A stretch of DNA of 64,000 nt from DASUPK01 sp963815665 (lineage in GTDB: Bacteria; Actinomycetota; Thermoleophilia; Solirubrobacterales; 70-9): contig CAWFHN010000016.1 of the NCBI GenBank assembly GCA_963815665.1, positions 1-64,000 of the forward strand, in the 5' to 3' direction. Shown piece after piece: positions 60,008-64,000 of this stretch. The notes below the pieces were generated by a model, which did not search any database, was not told the DNA's origin, and saw only the letters and a program-made list of their open reading frames with translations. Positions within the stretch are counted from its first letter, which is position 1, and each line of letters opens with the position of its first letter. The position numbers and the translations under genes are program-made.

Positions 60008-61639
60008 TCAGCCGGCCGGCGGCGGCCGCTTGCTGACCGCGGAGCTGCGACCGCTGGTGGCGTAGACCCACCGCGAGCGCCGGCCGAAGATCGGGCCCCC
60101 CTCGCTGACGCGATCTCCCCGGCGGACCAGGATGAGACAGGCCACCGCCCCCACGAGCGCCAGCCCGGCCGCGACGAAGAAGGTGAGCTCGTAGGCGGCG
60201 GCGTGCTCGTTGATGATGTCCCCGAGGACGTAGTGGATCTTGCCCGTGGCGACGACGTGATCGCGCCCCTTCTCCTCCGCCTGGAGGATGAACTCCCGGC
60301 CCTGATCGACCTCGGCGGGAGTTATGTGGATGCCCCTCTGCGCGAGCCTGTCGGAGAGCCGGTGCCAGTAGTCCTCGAGCAGAACCGCGCTGAGCACCGC
60401 TATCCCGAGGGCGCCGCCCATCTGCTCCGCGGTGTTGATCATGCCCGCCGCCTGGCCCTGGTCCCGCGGCGGAACGGCGGTCAGCCCGGTTGGATCGTTG
60501 ACGGTCAGGACGATGCCGAGCCCGAGGCCCTGGAGGAACAGCCCCGGTATCAGGATCGGATACGACTGCTCGGTCACGCCCAGAGCCAGGGCGACACCTG
60601 AGGCCGCGAGGACAAGGAAACCGATCACCAGGGGCGCGCGGCTACCCACCCGGTCGAAGGCTCGGCCCGCCAGGGGTCCCGCGAGGATGATCGGCAGCGT
60701 GGCCGGGATCAGCGCCAGACCGGCGAGCTCGGGCGAGATCCCGATGACGAGCAACAGAAACCACGGCAGCAGGAATCCCATGCCCAGCTCAACCATGCCG
60801 GCCAGGACCTGGCTGATGTTGGCCGCGAGGAAGTTGAGGTGGCGAAAGAGCCGGAATTCGATCAGGGGGTTCGCCACTCGTCTCTCGATGAACACGAACG
60901 CGATGAGGAGGGCAACCGCTCCCGCCATCGACCCCACCACGTCCGGATTGCCCCAGTTGTTCCCGCTTCCCTCAGTGAGCCCGAAGACGATCAGGCCGAT
61001 GCCGAGCCCGAAGGTGATGACCCCGGCATAGTCGATCTGGCGGGGCGCATTCGGATCCGGCTCGAGCTTCGGGGTGAAGGAGAGCGTCAATAGGATCGTC
61101 GTGATCGCAAGCGGCACGTTGATCAGGAAGACGAGCCGCCAGTCGACACTGGTCAAGAGGCCCCCAAGCACAGGGCCGAGGGCTGCGAAGAACGCCGAGG
61201 CGCCCGCCAGGATCCCCAGCGCCCGTCCTCGTTCGGCTTGCGGATAGATCGAGCTGACGATTGCCAGCGCGGTGGGCATCATCAGGGCCGCACCGGTCCC
61301 CTGAGCCGCCCGGGCGGCGATCGCCCACGCCACGTCCTGGGAGAAGCCGACGAGCGCCGAGGAGACGACGAACAGGGCGGCCCCGGCCACGAACACCCGG
61401 CGGAGACCGAGCAGGTCCCCGAGCCGCCCGCCGAGAACCATAAGGGCCGCCAGGGGCAGGATGTTGGCGGTAAGGATCCATGGGCCAGAGGAGATGCTTC
61501 CTCCAAGGTCCTGGATCAAGTCCGGGGTGGCCAGCGGGACCGAGGTCTGATCCACCAGGATCATGCTGTTGGCGAGCGTCATCGCCGCCAGCGTCAGCCA
61601 GCGATCCCTCGCAGCCAGCTGGCCTGACCGAGCGGCCAC
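60008..61639 (-). CDS. MFS multidrug exporter, DHA2 (EmrB/QacA) family
   Basis: About 543 residues with 14 predicted helices. Helix 1 has ANSMILVDQTSVPLATPDL (a DHA2 variation on LDxTIVNVALP). Motif A reads GGRLGDLLGLRRVF, and motif C GASAFFAALGPVLGGLL. A large loop with a charged segment (about residues 435-480) precedes the last helix. The start is uncertain: GTG 61639 avoids overlap with the enoyl-CoA hydratase stop, while ATG 61702 would overlap it. No regulator is adjacent. Confidence 0.85.
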   Translation of the reverse strand: MAARSGQLAARDRWLTLAAMTLANSMILVDQTSVPLATPDLIQDLGGSISSGPWILTANILPLAALMVLGGRLGDLLGLRRVFVAGAALFVVSSALVGFSQDVAWAIAARAAQGTGAALMMPTALAIVSSIYPQAERGRALGILAGASAFFAALGPVLGGLLTSVDWRLVFLINVPLAITTILLTLSFTPKLEPDPNAPRQIDYAGVITFGLGIGLIVFGLTEGSGNNWGNPDVVGSMAGAVALLIAFVFIERRVANPLIEFRLFRHLNFLAANISQVLAGMVELGMGFLLPWFLLLVIGISPELAGLALIPATLPIILAGPLAGRAFDRVGSRAPLVIGFLVLAASGVALALGVTEQSYPILIPGLFLQGLGLGIVLTVNDPTGLTAVPPRDQGQAAGMINTAEQMGGALGIAVLSAVLLEDYWHRLSDRLAQRGIHITPAEVDQGREFILQAEEKGRDHVVATGKIHYVLGDIINEHAAAYELTFFVAAGLALVGAVACLILVRRGDRVSEGGPIFGRRSRWVYATSGRSSAVSKRPPPAG

Positions 61640-61656
61640 CCCGGGATTCTTATCGC

Positions 61657-62382
61657 TTACGGGCGCTCGCCATACGGCAGGCCGGGGCCGGTGCGCTCCC
61701 ACTCGACCTGGCCGCGGCCCTCATCGGCCGAGCGCTCCACCACGCCGTCCCAGCGGTGGAGCATCTGCTTGAGACGGGCGACCGACTCGGGCGGGTGGGA
61801 CGCGACCTCGGCCGCGAGATCGAGCGCCGCATCCTCGGTGCCTGCCGCCGGGGCGACCCGGTGAACCAGACCCATGCGCAGGGCCTCGTCGGCGCTGACG
61901 TTGCGGGAGGTGAGCAGCAGGTACTTGGCGGTCGCGAGGCCGCAGAGGGTGACGAGGCGCGCGGGGCCGACGGGAACGCCCAGCTCCGCGCCGGGGAAGC
62001 GCATCCTCAGGTTGGATCCGCCGACCCGCAGGTCGCAGGCGATCGCCATCTCCGCCCCGCCGCCGACCACCGATCCGTGGCACGCGGCGACCGTCGGCTT
62101 CGGGAAGGCCGTCAGCACGTCGTAGACCTGGGCGAACAGCTCCATGCGACGCACCCTCCCCTCCTCATCCATCTCCTCGCGGACGTCGGCGCCGGCGGAG
62201 AGGCCGAGGTGGTCGTTGGAGGAGATCACCAGGACTCGCGCCGCGGCGTCCTCCCTCGCCCTCGCCAGCCGGGCGAGGATCTCCTCGAGCATCTCCGTGT
62301 TGAGTGCGTTCCGCGCCTTCTCCCGCTCCAGGCGGAGCAGCGCCACCTGCTTCTCGTCGACGACGTAGCTGGTCAGCGCCAT
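61657..62382 (-). CDS. enoyl-CoA hydratase/isomerase family protein
   Basis: A 241-residue crotonase-fold protein. ALLRLEREKARNALNTEM is the usual opening, LSAGADVREE provides one oxyanion-hole NH, and AACHGSVVGGGAEMAIACDLRV the second. The catalytic Glu expected near FPGAELGVPVG is present. It could hydrate enoyl-CoA in beta-oxidation or act as an isomerase. The start overlaps the pth stop by one base (TGATG), so the genes are coupled. Confidence 0.88.
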   Translation of the reverse strand: MALTSYVVDEKQVALLRLEREKARNALNTEMLEEILARLARAREDAAARVLVISSNDHLGLSAGADVREEMDEEGRVRRMELFAQVYDVLTAFPKPTVAACHGSVVGGGAEMAIACDLRVGGSNLRMRFPGAELGVPVGPARLVTLCGLATAKYLLLTSRNVSADEALRMGLVHRVAPAAGTEDAALDLAAEVASHPPESVARLKQMLHRWDGVVERSADEGRGQVEWERTGPGLPYGERP

Positions 62383-63026
62383 CAGCTCATCTCCCCCACC
62401 AGGCGCTCCACCTCGTCGGCGACGCCGGAGATCAGCAGCCGGACCTCCTCGGCCGGCTCGCGGAAGCGGGAGAGCACATAGCCGGAGACGACCTCGGGGT
62501 CCGTGCTGTTCGGCCGGCCGACGCCTCCGCGCACCCGCCAGAAGTCCTTCCCCCCGAGTCCCTGGCTGAGGCTCTTCAGGCCGTTGTGGCCGGCCACCCC
62601 GCCGCCGAGCTTCGAGCGCACCTCGCCGAACGGCAGGTCGATCTCGTCGTGGATCGCGATCACGCGATCGAGGGGCACGCCGAGTTCTCCGCGGGCCGGG
62701 CCCGCCGCCGAGCCGGACTCGTTCATGAAGGTCTGGGGCAGCAGGATCGCGGCGCGCTGCCCGCCCGGGGCACGGCCTTCAGCGATCAGGCCGCCGTATC
62801 GCTTGCGGCCCTTGGGCATCTGCCAGCGGCTGGAGAGCTCGGCTGCGACCTCGAATCCGAGGTTGTGGCGTGTCCCGGCGTAGCGGTCACCGGGATTCCC
62901 CAACCCCACGATCAAGACATCCGCGCGGCCGGTACCCCGCTCCGGACCCTGGGCGCCGTCACGCTTGCGGCGCCGCAGCGTCCAGCGGCTAATCCCCGCC
63001 TCCGCCTCCATCGCCGCCGCCTCCAC
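62382..63026 (-). CDS. pth: peptidyl-tRNA hydrolase
   Basis: Recycles peptidyl-tRNA dropped from ribosomes. Core motifs are LIVGLGNPGDRYAGTRHNLGFEV (N and catalytic His), PQTFMNESG, IHDEIDLPFGEVRSKLGGGVAGHNGLKS and WRVRGGVGRP. The conserved part starts at about residue 37. The true start may be ATG 63026, ATG 63011 or a later TTG, and the first two overlap the end of rplY. The order rplY - pth is classical. Confidence 0.93.
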   Translation of the reverse strand: MEAAAMEAEAGISRWTLRRRKRDGAQGPERGTGRADVLIVGLGNPGDRYAGTRHNLGFEVAAELSSRWQMPKGRKRYGGLIAEGRAPGGQRAAILLPQTFMNESGSAAGPARGELGVPLDRVIAIHDEIDLPFGEVRSKLGGGVAGHNGLKSLSQGLGGKDFWRVRGGVGRPNSTDPEVVSGYVLSRFREPAEEVRLLISGVADEVERLVGEMS

Positions 63027-63735
63027 CCGAATCGCCGCCGCCCTCGCCCTCGGGGGCCTCGCCCTCGCGCTCGCCCTCGCCCTCGGCAGCCTCCTCGCCC
63101 TCCGGGGCCTCCTCGCCTTCGCCGACCAGCTCGGCCTCCTCCTCCAGCTCGGGCTCGGGCTCCTCCTCGACGCGCGGCGGGCTGAGCGTGGCGATGGTGA
63201 TCTCCTCGGGATCGTCCGCCATCAGCTTGACGCCGCTGGGGATGGCGACGGAGGCAAGGTTGATCGTGTCGTTGATGACCATCTCGGAGACGTCCACGAT
63301 GATCTGCTCCGGGATCGCGGTCGGCAGCGCCTCGACGGAGATCTCGCGGGTGACGTGCTCGAGCACGCCGCCCTCGCGGACGCCGGGGGCGTTGTCGGTG
63401 CCCTCGAGCTCGATCGCGACCTCGGCCTGGATCTCCTCGTCGAGGCGGACCTCGAGGCAATCGAGATGCGTGACGTCACCGCGGACGGGGTGATGCTGCT
63501 GCTCCTTGATCACGACGGGAACGGCCTTCGTGTCGCCCACCTCGAGGTCGAGGAGCGTCTGCCCCTCCTGCAGGACGTTCCGGAGCTCGCGCTCCCGGAC
63601 CTGGAAGGGCCGGGCCTCGCCGCCCTGCCCGTAGACCACGCCGGGGACCATGCCGTCCCGGCGCAGCCGCCGGGTGGCCCGCGATCCGAAGATGTCGCGA
63701 GGGGAAACCTTGAGTGTGGTCCGGTCCTGTGCCAT
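62989..63735 (-). CDS. rplY: ribosomal protein bL25 (Ctc form) with acidic/Gly-rich tail
   Basis: A 248-residue 5S-rRNA-binding protein of the long TL5/Ctc type. The N-terminal L25 domain (1-95) has GSRATRRLRRDGMVPGVVYG and HHPVRGDVTHLDCLEV. The C-terminal beta domain (95-185) has VEALPTAIPEQIIVDVSEMVINDTI. The last about 60 residues are Glu/Gly only, ending in a Gly-Asp run, as common in actinobacterial L25. ATG 63735 is chosen. The tail overlaps the beginning of the pth frame. Confidence 0.93.
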   Translation of the reverse strand: MAQDRTTLKVSPRDIFGSRATRRLRRDGMVPGVVYGQGGEARPFQVRERELRNVLQEGQTLLDLEVGDTKAVPVVIKEQQHHPVRGDVTHLDCLEVRLDEEIQAEVAIELEGTDNAPGVREGGVLEHVTREISVEALPTAIPEQIIVDVSEMVINDTINLASVAIPSGVKLMADDPEEITIATLSPPRVEEEPEPELEEEAELVGEGEEAPEGEEAAEGEGEREGEAPEGEGGGDSGGGGGDGGGGGD

Positions 63736-63784
63736 TTGAACGAGCGCTACGCTCGGGCGCCAGGATAGGAAATGACGGGAGCCA

Positions 63785-64000
63785 ATGGGCAGCGACCGAC
63801 ACATCGACCAACCAGATGAGCCGGACCGGCAGGAACCGGCGGGCGAGAGCGAGGACGAGAGCTGGGGCATAGAGATCCTCCGCTCGGATCCGGGTGAACG
63901 CTCCGACCCTCCCGAGCCCGAGCGCCAGGAGGGCGAGATCCCCCAGAGCCGGATCAGGCGCTCGGCCAAGCTCGGCACCGCGGTCGGCGGGCAGGCGACT
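63785..64000 (+). CDS. start of an AarF/ABC1/UbiB-like kinase (truncated by window edge)
   Basis: Only the first 72 residues are visible. An acidic, disordered lead is followed by QSRIRRSAKLGTAVGGQAT, resembling the beginning of actinobacterial ABC1/UbiB atypical kinases. The kinase core lies beyond the edge. ATG 63785 follows GGGAGCCA. It is divergent from rplY with 49 bases between the starts. Identification rests on a short motif. Confidence 0.5.
   Translation, partial: MGSDRHIDQPDEPDRQEPAGESEDESWGIEILRSDPGERSDPPEPERQEGEIPQSRIRRSAKLGTAVGGQAT

Overview
The window is about 70% GC bacterial chromosome and carries no phage structural genes and no CRISPR array. GTG and TTG starts, 4-base start/stop overlaps and the gene order mfd - PpiC-type isomerase - mazG - eno - ftsB point to Actinomycetota. 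The overall gene mix suggests Thermoleophilia/Solirubrobacterales, but that is an impression and was not checked. Several conserved genes (typA, recQ, mazG, a PpiC isomerase, a substrate-binding lipoprotein, an EamA transporter) are each split by single-base shifts. Sequencing or assembly indels probably affect this record, so 'broken' genes should be read with caution.

Layout. 0-9.9 kb holds a frameshifted EamA exporter, a branched-chain amino-acid-type binding lipoprotein, a divergent lipid pair (acyl desaturase / cyclopropane synthase), a cold-shock protein, an aldo/keto reductase, SnoaL-like proteins, a secreted HNH-excalibur nuclease, and three copies of a tiny coiled-coil plus one-TM protein. 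At 10-11.9 kb is recQ. From 11.9 to 18.9 kb there is a visibly less GC-rich island. It contains an MmeI-like type IIG restriction-modification enzyme, a small helical protein, and a tight three-gene operon, and it ends at a degenerate tRNA-Ser 3' remnant. The operon encodes an ImmA/IrrE peptidase fused to a macro domain, a nucleotide-kinase-like domain fused to a PurA/PurZ-like adenylosuccinate synthetase, and a DUF7002-like protein. This operon is the best candidate for an undescribed conflict or defence system.

19-32.7 kb holds typA, two DUF5661 paralogues, a NERD protein, a GT2 synthase, a DEAD-box helicase, a TPP enzyme, a HAMP-cyclase, tRNA-Leu(UAA), and a MarR/MFS efflux pair sharing one regulatory region. 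32.7-43.7 kb holds an ECF sigma factor fused to an anti-sigma-like tail, an R2-like oxidase, a dienelactone hydrolase, a GNAT, an O-methyltransferase, a rhomboid-like protein, an HxlR regulator, a YbdK-type carboxylate-amine ligase, a DhnA-type aldolase, a secreted nuclease and csrA.

43.3-52.7 kb is a five-gene operon with four tandem paralogous polytopic GT-C-like membrane proteins joined by 4-base overlaps. REP-like palindromes lie inside two of them. 52.8-63.7 kb is a housekeeping block (ftsB, eno, mazG, PpiC, mfd, MFS, enoyl-CoA hydratase, pth, rplY). A truncated AarF/UbiB-like gene starts at the right edge.
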